In this document: piece by piece, positions 24,068 through 31,788 of the stretch | How positions within the stretch are numbered: the first letter of the stretch is position 1 | Layout: every line of letters starts with the position of its first letter | Assembly (NCBI GenBank): GCA_938015295.1 | Contig: CALLQB010000072.1 | Coordinates: forward strand, 1-64,000 | Direction: 5' to 3' | DNA: 64,000 nt | DNA from: an uncultured Acidimicrobiales bacterium | GTDB taxonomy: Bacteria > Actinomycetota > Acidimicrobiia > Acidimicrobiales > SHLQ01 | Program-made: the position numbers and the translations under genes | The notes under the pieces: generated by a model | Database searches by the model: none | What the model saw: the letters and a program-made list of their open reading frames with translations, nothing else | What the model was told of the DNA's origin: nothing

Positions 24068-25587
24068 GAAGGATCGCTTTCGTTACGTACTGCGGTCATC
24101 CGGCGGGCTGCTTCAACAGCGGCCAGAAGCGCTTTGGCTTTGTTCTGACATTCGAGGTGTTCTTGTGTGGCGATGCTGTCGGCCACGATGCCTGCGCCCG
24201 CCTGCACCGACGCCTTTCCGTCACGGACGAAAAGCGTCCGGATGGTGATGGCGGTGTCGATATTGCCGGTGAAATCAAAATACCCAACCACTCCCCCGTA
24301 CGGTCCACGCTTGACCGGCTCGAGTTCGTCGATGATCTCCATCGCCCGCACCTTTGGTGCGCCGGACAATGTGCCCGCTGGCAGCGTCGCTCGCAACACG
24401 TCGATAGGAGTTTTGCCTTCGGCCAGCTCGCCCGACACTTGTGATGTCAGATGCATCACATGGCTATAACGCTCGAGAACGATCTTTTCGTCGACTTGTT
24501 CCGTGCCGAATTTCACCACACGTCCAACGTCGTTACGGGCCAGGTCGAGCAACATCACATGCTCGGCAATTTCTTTCGGATCTTCGCGCAGCTCAGCTTC
24601 CATTCGACGGTCCTCGACGTCGTTGGCGCCGCGACGGCGTGTTCCGGCAATCGGTCGCGAGATCACCCGGTTATCGACCAGCTTCACCATTGGCTCGGGC
24701 GAGCCGCCAGCGATGGTGAGCTCGGGGTGCTGCACGAAGTACATGTACGGACTGGGATTTACTTGGCGAAGCACTCGATAGAAATCGTACGGGTGCGCAT
24801 CGAGATCAAAGTCAAAACGCTGCGACAGCACGACCTGAAAGATGTCGCCAGCAAAGATGTAGTCGCGCGCCGCTTCGACAGCCTGGCAGTAAAGCTCGGC
24901 GCCCATGGTCGAGGTGACCTCAGGGAGCGGATCGTCGCTGGTCGGAATCGGCAGCAGCGGCTCATCAAGCGGCGCAGCGCCATCGGCTGCCATCTGATCG
25001 ATGCGAGCGACACAGTCGTCATAGACCACCCGCAATTCGGCCTCGGAGGCACCAACCGGAACAAAGGCATTCGCGATAAGTGTCACTCGCTGGGCCCAAT
25101 GGTCGAGCGCCGCCAATTCGCCGACAATTGACATGATCGCGTCGGGATACCCAAGATCGGCGTTGGGGACGTCGGGCAGATTCTCGACTTCGCGAACCAC
25201 GTCGTATCCGAGGTAACCCATGAGGCCGCCGTGCATTGGTGGCAAACCTTCGATGTCGGGAGCGTGGTACGTGTCGAGAAGCGCTTCGAGCGCGGCCAGC
25301 ATCCCTTGGTCGAGCGGGATAGCCGCCGGAAGTTTGCCTTCGACCTCGACTATGCCGTCTCGTAGTAGCAGCGTCGCCTCGGCGTTTCGGCCTACAAAGG
25401 ACCAACGCGACCACTGGCCGCCGGCCACCGACTCAAGGAGAAAGCCCGGCTGGTCACCCACCAATCGGCTAAAGATCGACACCGGCGTGACGAGGTCGGC
25501 TAAGAGTTCGCGCCAAACCGGAATGACCCGGTGACTCAACGCCAGCTCGCAGAACTGCGCAAATGATGGTGCGGGTTGGCCGCTCAT
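24064..25587 (-). CDS. trpE: Anthranilate synthase component I
   Basis: TrpE makes anthranilate from chorismate, with ammonia from the TrpG amidotransferase, which is not in this window. The 507-residue protein has the N-terminal regulatory motif FLLESVAGG (LLES, involved in tryptophan feedback inhibition) and the catalytic core IFQVVLSQRFD, NPSPYMYFVQ, GGSPEPMV, RPIAGTRRRG, HVMLLDLARNDVGRV, LPAGTLSGAPKVRAM and AGAGIVADS. The GTRRRG and DLARNDVGRV motifs are those of true TrpE rather than isochorismate or salicylate synthases. It starts 8 nt after hisI and overlaps ygfZ by 4 nt. Confidence 0.94.
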   Translation of the reverse strand: MSGQPAPSFAQFCELALSHRVIPVWRELLADLVTPVSIFSRLVGDQPGFLLESVAGGQWSRWSFVGRNAEATLLLRDGIVEVEGKLPAAIPLDQGMLAALEALLDTYHAPDIEGLPPMHGGLMGYLGYDVVREVENLPDVPNADLGYPDAIMSIVGELAALDHWAQRVTLIANAFVPVGASEAELRVVYDDCVARIDQMAADGAAPLDEPLLPIPTSDDPLPEVTSTMGAELYCQAVEAARDYIFAGDIFQVVLSQRFDFDLDAHPYDFYRVLRQVNPSPYMYFVQHPELTIAGGSPEPMVKLVDNRVISRPIAGTRRRGANDVEDRRMEAELREDPKEIAEHVMLLDLARNDVGRVVKFGTEQVDEKIVLERYSHVMHLTSQVSGELAEGKTPIDVLRATLPAGTLSGAPKVRAMEIIDELEPVKRGPYGGVVGYFDFTGNIDTAITIRTLFVRDGKASVQAGAGIVADSIATQEHLECQNKAKALLAAVEAARRMTAVRNESDPS

Positions 25588-25595
25588 TGGGCGGG

Positions 25596-26003
25596 TCAGC
25601 CGAACGTCATCGACTGCGGGTCGATCACTGATCGGTAATAGCAGGTTTGGCGAGCAACACCGTCGTCGCCTTTGGTGTGGCAGACGCCTGTGCCCGCTTT
25701 GCGAACCTTGTATAACAGGCTGTTCTGCTCGCAGTTCACCGCAACATCGACGAGCTCGAGCGTGTCACCTGACGTTGCGCCTTTATGCCAAAGCTCGTTT
25801 CGCGACGTCGAGTACAAGACTGCTGACTGCCGCTCGAGGGTGGCAAGAAAGGCTTCTTCGTTGGCGTAGCCAATGAAGAGCACATCGCCAGAATCGGCGT
25901 CCTGCAGTACGACCGGCACGACCTGGTGGCCATCGGCGCCAATCTTTGACACCTTGCCAAAGTCGATCTGGAGGCTGGTTGATTCTTCGAGGTCACTACT
26001 CAT
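25596..26003 (-). CDS. hisI: Phosphoribosyl-AMP cyclohydrolase
   Basis: HisI opens the purine ring of phosphoribosyl-AMP, the third step of histidine synthesis. The 135-residue monofunctional enzyme has the metal-binding aspartates in VLQDADSGDVLFIGYANEEAF, the core SRNELWHKGATSGDTLELVDVAVNCEQNSLLYKV and the zinc cysteines in AVNCEQ, GVCHTKG and RQTCYYR. No HisE domain is fused. It heads the run hisI-trpE-ygfZ-dnaJ-trpC and is separated from the other his genes by the GroES-like and hydrolase genes. A TAGCCT box 6 nt before the ATG suggests a leaderless transcript. Confidence 0.94.
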   Translation of the reverse strand: MSSDLEESTSLQIDFGKVSKIGADGHQVVPVVLQDADSGDVLFIGYANEEAFLATLERQSAVLYSTSRNELWHKGATSGDTLELVDVAVNCEQNSLLYKVRKAGTGVCHTKGDDGVARQTCYYRSVIDPQSMTFG

Positions 26004-26009
26004 GGAGAA

Positions 26010-26015
26010 AGGCTA
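26010..26015 (-). promoter_or_regulatory. Candidate -10 box (TAGCCT) of a leaderless hisI transcript
   Basis: On the minus strand TAGCCT is followed by exactly 6 nt and then the hisI ATG, so transcription would begin at or next to the start codon. There is no ribosome binding site. Confidence 0.5.
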
Positions 26016-26078
26016 CCGGTAGGTTGTGGACAGAAGCAGGCGAATTACTTGGCCGTCTGGGATAGGGATGGGGATACG

Positions 26079-26102
26079 GCGTTAGAGATGGCGTTAGAGA
26101 TA
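26079..26102. repeat. Tandem 12-bp repeat spanning the GroES-like stop codon
   Basis: GGCGTTAGAGAT occurs twice in tandem. On the minus strand the TAA stop of the GroES-like gene lies in the copy reached first, so the second copy is untranslated. It marks a small slip duplication right at the 3' end that encodes the LYL tail. Confidence 0.5.
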
Positions 26103-26444
26103 CAGCCCGGTGGAGACGCCCTCGAGTCGCGGCGCCGCCACGGCGTGCACGTCGCGTTCGCGCAGAATGATGTATTCGCATCCCCGCACTTCGACTTCGT
26201 AGCGGTCTTCGGGGTTGAACAGCACCCGGTCGCCGGGTTCCATCGAACGCACATTTGGCCCCGTAGCGAACACCTCTGCCCAGGTCAGACGTTTGCCGAC
26301 TTGTGCGGTGGCCGGGATCAAGATGCCGCCGGTGGAACGACGTTCGCCTTCCGGCCCGTCGATCGACACCAGAATGCGGTCGTTGAGCATCTTGATGGGA
26401 AGCCCATCAGACGGTCCGTCGTGTTTGGTTTCGCTCTTGCTCAC
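26094..26444 (-). CDS. GroES-fold (Cpn10-like) protein with a proteasome-tail-like C-terminus
   Basis: The 116-residue protein matches the Cpn10 fold: LPIKMLNDRILVSIDG at the start, the mobile-loop region ERRSTGGILIPATAQ, and AEVFATGPN, MEPGDRVLFNPEDRYEVEVRGCEYIILRERDVHAV. It is longer than GroES at both ends and has no neighbouring groEL. The last residues are STGLYL, closely like the STGQYL-type tails by which Mpa and Bpa dock on the 20S proteasome. The family function is unknown to me. The start is uncertain: GTG at 26444 follows a TACCGT box by 7 nt; another in-frame GTG is at 26453. The hydrolase gene is divergent, only 26 bp away. Confidence 0.85.
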   Translation of the reverse strand: MSKSETKHDGPSDGLPIKMLNDRILVSIDGPEGERRSTGGILIPATAQVGKRLTWAEVFATGPNVRSMEPGDRVLFNPEDRYEVEVRGCEYIILRERDVHAVAAPRLEGVSTGLYL

Positions 26445-26470
26445 GGTGGGCACGGTAGCTTTTACTGACC
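26445..26470. promoter_or_regulatory. Overlapping divergent -10 elements in a 26-bp intergenic gap
   Basis: On the minus strand TACCGT (26452-26457) lies 7 nt before the GroES-like GTG. On the plus strand TAGCTT (26456-26461) lies 9 nt before the hydrolase ATG. The two boxes share the same TA pair, so both genes would be leaderless or nearly so and polymerases could not bind both at once. Confidence 0.45.
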
Positions 26471-27097
26471 ATGCGCGACACCTCGACCGACATCTCATTC
26501 GCCACCGACGACGACGTACACCTCGAAGGTTCGTGGCACCCCGCGGCAAACGCCCTCGGCGTTGTGGTAGCGACGCATCCGCATCCGCAATTCGGGGGCG
26601 ACATGCACAACACTGCGCCAGCAACGTTCGCTCGAACGTTACCTCCGGCCGGGTTCTCGGTCTTGCGGTTCAATTTCCGTGGTGTCGGGCGATCGTCAGG
26701 GGTTCATGACGATGGGAACGCCGAGCATCTCGATGTTGTGGCGGCGATCGAAGAGGCGCACCGGTTGGCCCCCGAACTGCCTTTGTCGCTGATCGGCTAC
26801 TCGTTTGGCGCCGACATCGTGCTCGACGTCGTCGACGAACGGGTGCAGTCGTTCGTCGCTATCGCTCCCCCGCTGCGTATGTTTGCCGATTTCGCGACCG
26901 CAACCGATGGTCGACGCAAACATCTCGTGAGCCCGGCGCACGACCAGTTCTGCCCGCCAGCCGAAGCAACAGAACGAACCGCCGGCTGGGTCAATACCTC
27001 CCATGCCGTACTCGAACAGACCGACCATTTTCTGTTGGGAGCAACCAACGCGATGGTGGCCGAAACGCTGTCGGTCCTAACCCCAACCCCCAACTAA
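26471..27097 (+). CDS. Alpha/beta hydrolase (dienelactone hydrolase-like)
   Basis: A 208-residue alpha/beta hydrolase with the N-terminal strand pattern GVVVATHPHPQFGGDMHN, RFNFRGVGRSSGVHD and the nucleophile elbow LSLIGYSFGADIVLDVV (serine in GYSFG). The HPHPxxGG and FNFRGVGxSxG motifs are typical of the YpfH/COG2945 type of small esterases of unknown substrate. A late acid is expected around PAHDQFCPP and the histidine in TDHFLLG. It is divergent from the GroES-like gene and convergent with hisF. Confidence 0.8.
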   Translation: MRDTSTDISFATDDDVHLEGSWHPAANALGVVVATHPHPQFGGDMHNTAPATFARTLPPAGFSVLRFNFRGVGRSSGVHDDGNAEHLDVVAAIEEAHRLAPELPLSLIGYSFGADIVLDVVDERVQSFVAIAPPLRMFADFATATDGRRKHLVSPAHDQFCPPAEATERTAGWVNTSHAVLEQTDHFLLGATNAMVAETLSVLTPTPN

Positions 27098-27107
27098 CCC
27101 ACCCCAC

Positions 27108-27163
27108 CCCGAAATTTTGTTGCAAAGTGACCTTTTCGTGTCGCTTTGGGTGAAAATTTCGGG
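27108..27163. terminator. Large inverted repeat between convergent hydrolase gene and hisF
   Basis: Arms CCCGAAATTTT (27108-27118) and AAAATTTCGGG (27153-27163) pair perfectly over 11 bp. The 34-nt loop contains a second, near-perfect stem (AAAGTGAC / GTCGCTTT). T-rich tracts occur on both strands. It lies 10 nt past the hydrolase stop and 5 nt past the hisF stop, so it fits a bidirectional terminator for both transcripts. Confidence 0.65.
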
Positions 27164-27167
27164 TTGG

Positions 27168-27950
27168 TTAGGCGCCTGCTGGGCGGACGGTTATGCCCGC
27201 TGCGGCCATCACTTGTTTGGCTTCAGCCACGGTGTGCTCGCCGAAATGAAAGATCGACGCGGCGAGGACTGCATCGGCGTGTCCCTCGGTGACCCCCTGC
27301 GCAAGATGCTCAAGCGTACCAACTCCACCGCTAGCGATCACCGGCACGCCCACCGCATCGCAGACCGATCGCGTCAGCTCAATATCGAAGCCGTCTCGTG
27401 TGCCGTCGCGGTCCATCGACGTCAGTAAAATTTCTCCTGCTCCGAGCCGTTCGGCCTCCTTGGCCCACACCACAGCGTCGATTCCTGTTCGGGTCCGGCC
27501 TCCGTGGGTGTAGACCTCAAAGCCGCTTTGAGGGGCCTTGGCGTCGGTGGTGCGGCGAGCATCGATTGCGACCACAACACACTGCGAACCAAACTCGTTG
27601 GCCATTTCGGTGACGAGCTCGGGCCGCTTGACCGCAGACGTCATCACCGAGGTCTTGTCGGCGCCAGCACGAAGAAGACGTCGCGCGTCCTCGACCGAAC
27701 GGATCCCCCCGCCAATCGTGAACGGGATAAACACTTCCTCGGCGGTTCGGCGAGCAAGTTCGACGATCGTGTCTCGATTTCCCGACGATGCGGTGATGTC
27801 GAGAAACACCAACTCGTCGGCGCCCTGCTGGTCGTAGCGCGCTGCTAGTTCGACCGGGTCGCCTGCGTCGACAAGATCGACGAAGTTCACTCCCTTGACG
27901 ACTCTGCCCTCATCAACATCGAGACACGGGATGACTCGTGCGGCCTTCAT
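27168..27950 (-). CDS. hisF: Imidazole glycerol phosphate synthase, cyclase subunit
   Basis: HisF joins ammonia from HisH to PRFAR, giving imidazole glycerol phosphate and AICAR. The 260-residue half-barrel duplicate has [20 protein letters not shown] with the catalytic D11-type aspartate, [22 protein letters not shown] with the second catalytic aspartate, [18 protein letters not shown] and [12 protein letters not shown]. All are canonical. It overlaps hisA by 4 nt and is the last gene of the hisC-B-H-A-F run. Confidence 0.96.
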   Translation of the reverse strand: MKAARVIPCLDVDEGRVVKGVNFVDLVDAGDPVELAARYDQQGADELVFLDITASSGNRDTIVELARRTAEEVFIPFTIGGGIRSVEDARRLLRAGADKTSVMTSAVKRPELVTEMANEFGSQCVVVAIDARRTTDAKAPQSGFEVYTHGGRTRTGIDAVVWAKEAERLGAGEILLTSMDRDGTRDGFDIELTRSVCDAVGVPVIASGGVGTLEHLAQGVTEGHADAVLAASIFHFGEHTVAEAKQVMAAAGITVRPAGA

Positions 27951-28696
27951 GGCAACTCCCCTAACGGCGCCTTCAGCGCATCGATAGCTTGCTGCACAGT
28001 GAACGATCCTTCGTAGATGGCCCGACCCACAATGACGCCCGTTGGCTGACGCCCCTGCCGCTCGAGGCCGGTAAGAGCCGACAGATGGTCGAGGGTGCCG
28101 ACGCCTCCCGACGCTATGACATCGATTTCGGTGTGTTCGAGAAGATCGCCCAGACCTTCGAGGTCGGGACCCTCCATGGTCCCATCAACCTGAATCTGTG
28201 TGACGATCAGCGCATCGACACCAAGTTCGGCGAACTCGGCAGCAACATCGTGAATATGGCGGCCCGACCCCTCGGTCCAGCCGTGCACCGCAACATCGGT
28301 CCCGCGCACATCGAGGCCGACAGCGACCCGGTGGTCCCTGGCCAAGGTGTGCACCAGCTGCGGGTCTTCGAGCGCAGCGGTGCCGATCACAACCCGCTCG
28401 ACGCCGCTGGCGAACAGGGCCCGAGCGGCCTCGACCGAGCGCACACCACCACCGGTCTGCACCGGCACGTCGACCGCAGCAGCGATCGCGGCAACCACGG
28501 CACGGTTGACCGGCTCGCCTGACTTCGCCGCGTCGAGATCGACCACGTGAATCCACGGGGCCCCAGCATCGGCGAACAGCCGCGCCTGGGAGACAGGATC
28601 GTCGCCATAGATTGTTTCTTGCGCATAGTCGCCCTGATACAGGCGCACACAATTGCCGTTGCGCAAGTCGATGGCCGGGTACAAATCAAGACTCAT
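27947..28696 (-). CDS. hisA: ProFAR isomerase (HisA, possibly PriA-like)
   Basis: HisA isomerises ProFAR to PRFAR. The 249-residue barrel starts [20 protein letters not shown] with the catalytic aspartate, then [73 protein letters not shown] and [11 protein letters not shown]. The HGW tryptophan loop is also seen in actinobacterial PriA, which can do the TrpF reaction as well; as a separate trpF exists here, the second activity may be redundant. It overlaps hisH by 4 nt and hisF by 4 nt. Confidence 0.93.
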   Translation of the reverse strand: MSLDLYPAIDLRNGNCVRLYQGDYAQETIYGDDPVSQARLFADAGAPWIHVVDLDAAKSGEPVNRAVVAAIAAAVDVPVQTGGGVRSVEAARALFASGVERVVIGTAALEDPQLVHTLARDHRVAVGLDVRGTDVAVHGWTEGSGRHIHDVAAEFAELGVDALIVTQIQVDGTMEGPDLEGLGDLLEHTEIDVIASGGVGTLDHLSALTGLERQGRQPTGVIVGRAIYEGSFTVQQAIDALKAPLGELP

Positions 28697-29370
28697 GACG
28701 CTGTTCCCTGGACTGTTCCTTGAGATGCTCGGGAAGTGTCGCCCTCGGCAATTCGAACGAAGTTCTCGAGAATTCGCAGGCCGTTGCGCGCTGACTTCTC
28801 CGGATGAAACTGTGTCGCAAAAACGTTTTCTTGCTGCACTGCAGCAACCGCCGGACCGCCATACTCGCAGGTCGCGATGGTTGTCTCGTCGGGTTTGGCC
28901 GCATACGAGTGCACGAAATACACCCAGGCGCCGTCACCGGTATCGCTGAGCCCTGCAAGTAGCGGAGAGTCGGCACCTGCGCCAACAAACGCAAGTTTGT
29001 TCCACTGCATCTGGGGACGTTTGACCGTATCGGGAAGGCGATAGATGGTGCCCGGAAGTATGCCGAGCCCCTGTGCACCCGGCGACTCTTCGCTGGCTTC
29101 ATACATCACTTGCATGCCGACGCAGATGCCGAGGAATGGGCGTCCAGACGAAGCTGCCTCGCACGCCAAATCTGCCAGGCCAGCATCGCGGATTGCCTGC
29201 ACGACAGGACCAAAGGCTCCAACCCCAGGCAGCACTACCGCAGCGGCGTCGCGGACCAAACCTGCGTCGGCCGTCAGACGCGCATCGGCCCCAACTCTTT
29301 CGAGACTCTTTTGCGCTGAGCGGAGATTACCGATCCCGTAGTCGAGAACGGCTACCAACGGCCGACTCAC
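28693..29370 (-). CDS. hisH: Imidazole glycerol phosphate synthase, glutaminase subunit
   Basis: HisH hydrolyses glutamine and channels ammonia to HisF. The 225-residue class I glutamine amidotransferase has VAVLDYGIGNLRSAQKSLERVG, VVLPGVGAFG (oxyanion-strand region), the nucleophile elbow GRPFLGICVGMQVMYEAS with the catalytic cysteine, and the histidine/glutamate pair in ATQFHPEKSARNGLRIL. It overlaps hisB and hisA by 4 nt each. About 15 extra polar residues extend the C-terminus past the usual end. Confidence 0.95.
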   Translation of the reverse strand: MSRPLVAVLDYGIGNLRSAQKSLERVGADARLTADAGLVRDAAAVVLPGVGAFGPVVQAIRDAGLADLACEAASSGRPFLGICVGMQVMYEASEESPGAQGLGILPGTIYRLPDTVKRPQMQWNKLAFVGAGADSPLLAGLSDTGDGAWVYFVHSYAAKPDETTIATCEYGGPAVAAVQQENVFATQFHPEKSARNGLRILENFVRIAEGDTSRASQGTVQGTAS

Positions 29371-29957
29371 AACACACCCTTGGTGCTCGGCAAGCCGCCT
29401 CCCTCAACGCGCACCGCGTCGCGAAGCGCCCGGGCGACGCCTTTGAAACTGGCCTCAACGAGATGGTGCGTGTTCTTACCCCGCACCGACACCAGGTGAA
29501 GAGTGATCTGCGACGACATAACAAACGCCCGCCAGAACTCCTCGGTGAGCTGCGGGTCGAACGGCGGATCACCGAGAATTTTCTCTCCCGGGAAATCGAT
29601 GTCGTAGTGAAAATAGGGACGTCCAGACAGGTCGAGCGCACATTCGACGAGGGCTTCGTCTAGCGGCACCCGGTTCGAAGCGAACCGACGAACGCCAACT
29701 TTGCTTCCCAGCGCCTCGCGGAACACCTCTCCCAACAAAATCCCGGTGTCTTCAACCGTGTGATGGCTGTCGATCTGCAGGTCGCCCTTGGCGTGCACGG
29801 TGAGGTCAAAGTTTCCGTGCCGTCCTAACTGGTCGAGCATATGGTCGAAGAAGGGCAGCCCGGTCGAACAGTCGGTGGTACCTGAACCATCGATCTCGAT
29901 CGACACCGAGATCTGGGTCTCTTTGGTGTTGCGTTCTTTCGTCGCAGTGCGGCTCAT
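29367..29957 (-). CDS. hisB: Imidazoleglycerol-phosphate dehydratase
   Basis: HisB dehydrates imidazole glycerol phosphate to imidazole acetol phosphate. The 196-residue monofunctional enzyme has LPFFDHMLDQLGRHGNFDL, the manganese-binding DSHHTVEDTGILLGE and the second histidine motif NTHHLVEASFKGVARALRDAV. There is no fused histidinol phosphatase domain. The ATG at 29957 gives the normal start (SRTATKERNTKETQISVSI); a longer open frame upstream runs into hisC. It lies 16 nt downstream of hisC and overlaps hisH. Confidence 0.95.
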   Translation of the reverse strand: MSRTATKERNTKETQISVSIEIDGSGTTDCSTGLPFFDHMLDQLGRHGNFDLTVHAKGDLQIDSHHTVEDTGILLGEVFREALGSKVGVRRFASNRVPLDEALVECALDLSGRPYFHYDIDFPGEKILGDPPFDPQLTEEFWRAFVMSSQITLHLVSVRGKNTHHLVEASFKGVARALRDAVRVEGGGLPSTKGVL

Positions 29958-29973
29958 GAAAAGTCGTTTCTTC

Positions 29974-31080
29974 CTAACCAAGTATGTTTCGAAGGGCTTC
30001 GAGAAAGTGATCGTCCTCGGCCCGAGTGCCGACGGTAACGCGTAGGCATCCGTCGAGCCGGTCCCAGGAGGCACAATTACGAACCAAAACCGACTCGTCG
30101 ACCAGTCGTTGCCAGACCTCATCACCGTCGATGCCCGTTGGGCGGAACAAAACGAAGTTCGCTCCCGAGGGCCAAATTTCGACCGGCAGATCGCTCAATG
30201 CCTCGACAAGACGACCGCGCTCTTCGACGAGCATGGCGACTCGGGCGTCCATCTGGTCGCCGTAGTCGAGCGCTGTCTCCCCGGCGATTTGGGTGACGGC
30301 GTCGAGGTGATAGGGCAGCACCACCAGCTCGAGGCTCTCAATCAACCATGTCGGACCCAGGAGGTAACCAAGTCGAGCCGCCGCCATCGACCAGGTCTTC
30401 GAAAAGGTTCGAGACACCACAAGCGAACGGTCCTCGGCGATCAGCGACGCCGCAGACTGCGGCGAGAACTGGCCATATGCTTCGTCGACGAAGAGCAATC
30501 CGCCGTATGCCTCAACGTGATCGAGTACTTCGCCGACCGATGTTGCCGGGTCGACGATGCCGGTCGGGTTGTTTGGCGAGCAGAGGAACACCACGGCCGG
30601 CTCATGTTCGTCGAGGACTCGATGCACTTCGGCCAGATCGAGCGAAAAGTCGGCTGCGCGTTCTCCCACGACGATCGTCGTCGCTGTAGTGCGCGCAATC
30701 TGGCTGTGCATGGCGTAGGTGGGTTCGAACACTGCGGCCGTTCGCCCCGGCCCTCCATAGGCAAGCAACACGCTTTGAATGACTTCGTTTGACCCGTTCG
30801 CAGCAAAAACGTTGTCGGCGGTAATTCCCGGCAGTACGTCGACGTAGTGCCGCGCAAGCTTGCTTCTGAGTTCGCTCGCGGCCCGCTCGGGGTAGCGGTT
30901 CCAGTCGAGCGCGCGCACCCTGTCGGCAACCGCTGCGGCGAACTCTGCAGGAGGCGGCGCCGGCGACTCGTTCGTGTTTAACCGAACCGTCACATCAAGC
31001 TGTGGAGAGTGGTAACCATGCAGCGCTTTGAGGTCATCGCGCAGCTGGGGACGTTTTCCGGACATCTCTTGAGGACTCAT
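29974..31080 (-). CDS. hisC: Histidinol-phosphate aminotransferase
   Basis: HisC transfers an amino group from glutamate to imidazole acetol phosphate. The 368-residue PLP enzyme has VRLNTNESPAPPP, DWNRYPERAASELRSKLA, FAANGSNEVIQSVLLAYGGPG, FLCSPNNPTGIVD, LLFVDEAYGQFS and the PLP lysine in VSRTFSKTWSMAAARLGYLLG, with a late arginine in LRVTVGTRAEDDHFLEAL. The ATG at 31080 is favoured as a TACCTT box lies 8 nt upstream; another at 31065 is possible. It is the first gene of the his run. Confidence 0.94.
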   Translation of the reverse strand: MSPQEMSGKRPQLRDDLKALHGYHSPQLDVTVRLNTNESPAPPPAEFAAAVADRVRALDWNRYPERAASELRSKLARHYVDVLPGITADNVFAANGSNEVIQSVLLAYGGPGRTAAVFEPTYAMHSQIARTTATTIVVGERAADFSLDLAEVHRVLDEHEPAVVFLCSPNNPTGIVDPATSVGEVLDHVEAYGGLLFVDEAYGQFSPQSAASLIAEDRSLVVSRTFSKTWSMAAARLGYLLGPTWLIESLELVVLPYHLDAVTQIAGETALDYGDQMDARVAMLVEERGRLVEALSDLPVEIWPSGANFVLFRPTGIDGDEVWQRLVDESVLVRNCASWDRLDGCLRVTVGTRAEDDHFLEALRNILG

Positions 31081-31088
31081 CACCTGCA

Positions 31089-31094
31089 AAGGTA
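31089..31094 (-). promoter_or_regulatory. Candidate -10 box (TACCTT) of the his operon
   Basis: On the minus strand TACCTT ends 8 nt before the hisC ATG at 31080. This would give a leaderless or nearly leaderless his mRNA. I see no his leader peptide, T-box or other attenuator upstream. Confidence 0.4.
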
Positions 31095-31248
31095 CCGGGC
31101 AGGCGGTCGGCATCTCGATCCCTTTTCCCGATTAGTTCGTTCGGCTCTGCGATTGTTGTGTTCTTGTGTTCGCTGCCCCACTCTCCACCCGCCTTGAGGT
31201 CATCATGTCAGCCGAGATCATTTCCAAAAGTTTCAGCGAGCACACGTC

Positions 31249-31452
31249 ATGAGCTTTGAGAGTGACGCAGCAAACCTCTCGTCGGTCAAGACCGGCCTCG
31301 AGGATCTCGCCCAACGAATCGTGTCGCTTGCCGATACCTACGCTGCGGGCCCTGACGAAGACCTGTCGGTTCGTCTCTATGAAGTCGAACGCAATCTGTT
31401 GTCCGCGGGACGACGGCTTGGCGCGATTCTCAAGGAGATCGACGCCCGTTGA
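31249..31452 (+). CDS. Small helical protein of unknown function
   Basis: A 67-residue, acidic, probably all-helical protein with the pattern MSFESDAANLSSVKTGLEDLAQRIVSLADTYA then DEDLSVRLYEVERNLLSAGRRLGAILKEIDAR, a likely helical hairpin. Codon positions are GC-biased as in real genes, and it stands alone between divergent hisC and the metallophosphoesterase. No Shine-Dalgarno is obvious. I do not recognise a named family. Confidence 0.6.
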   Translation: MSFESDAANLSSVKTGLEDLAQRIVSLADTYAAGPDEDLSVRLYEVERNLLSAGRRLGAILKEIDAR

Positions 31453-31553
31453 ATTCTTCGCATCCAACCTCACACAGGCGGTGGGAAACCGTGGGAAACC
31501 AGCTCCGGTCGAACGTGTCTGTCCAAGGTCAAACCGCTTGGGCCCAAAAAGCA

Positions 31554-31581
31554 GAATCGGCGCCCCGAAGGGCGCCGATTC
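31554..31581 (-). terminator. 12-bp hairpin with C(UUCG)G loop (minus-strand orientation)
   Basis: On the minus strand a perfect 12-bp stem GAATCGGCGCCC closes on TTCG and is followed by TGCTTTTTGG, a T-run. This matches the style of the terminator at 318-339. It would stop minus-strand transcripts, yet no minus-strand gene lies within the preceding 12 kb; the plus-strand small gene ends 101 nt before it. It may block antisense or read-through RNA heading into hisC, or end an unseen small RNA. Confidence 0.6.
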
Positions 31582-31661
31582 GGCGACACCGGGCGGCGGA
31601 TCCCTGTGTCGCTCTTGTACACCAGGTGGCGGAAACCTGGCGTTCGGGGATTACTGTAGCA

Positions 31662-31678
31662 CTAGTTGGAGCAACTAG
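31662..31678. promoter_or_regulatory. Inverted repeat CTAGTTG-3-CAACTAG upstream of the metallophosphoesterase
   Basis: Two perfect 7-bp arms flank a 3-nt centre, giving a compact dyad about 110 nt upstream of the gene at 31789. It could be an operator or a small RNA hairpin. No known regulator motif is recognised. Confidence 0.4.
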
Positions 31679-31788
31679 CGCAACATCTACCACCCACACG
31701 TTTACTGCTCAAACGACCGGATTTCACTGAAATAGCAACGATTTTGCTGCCACCACCCACTGCACATGATGTGCAAGGCTGACAGGAT

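Larger units (their letters stand above)
31453..31788. other. Intergenic region rich in inverted repeats
   Basis: No protein gene is credible in these 336 bases. Structures seen are a direct repeat of TGGGAAACC near 31480-31500, a 12-bp UUCG-loop hairpin (31554-31581), a 6-bp stem CCAGGT/ACCTGG with a 7-nt loop (about 31622-31640), and the perfect repeat CTAGTTG-GAG-CAACTAG (31662-31678). The density of hairpins might indicate a small RNA, but no known RNA family is recognised. Confidence 0.5.

Noticed and set aside
31132-31473. Minus-strand frame of 113 codons overlapping the small helical protein gene
   Set aside because: No ribosome site and atypical composition; the plus-strand frame has a better helical pattern.
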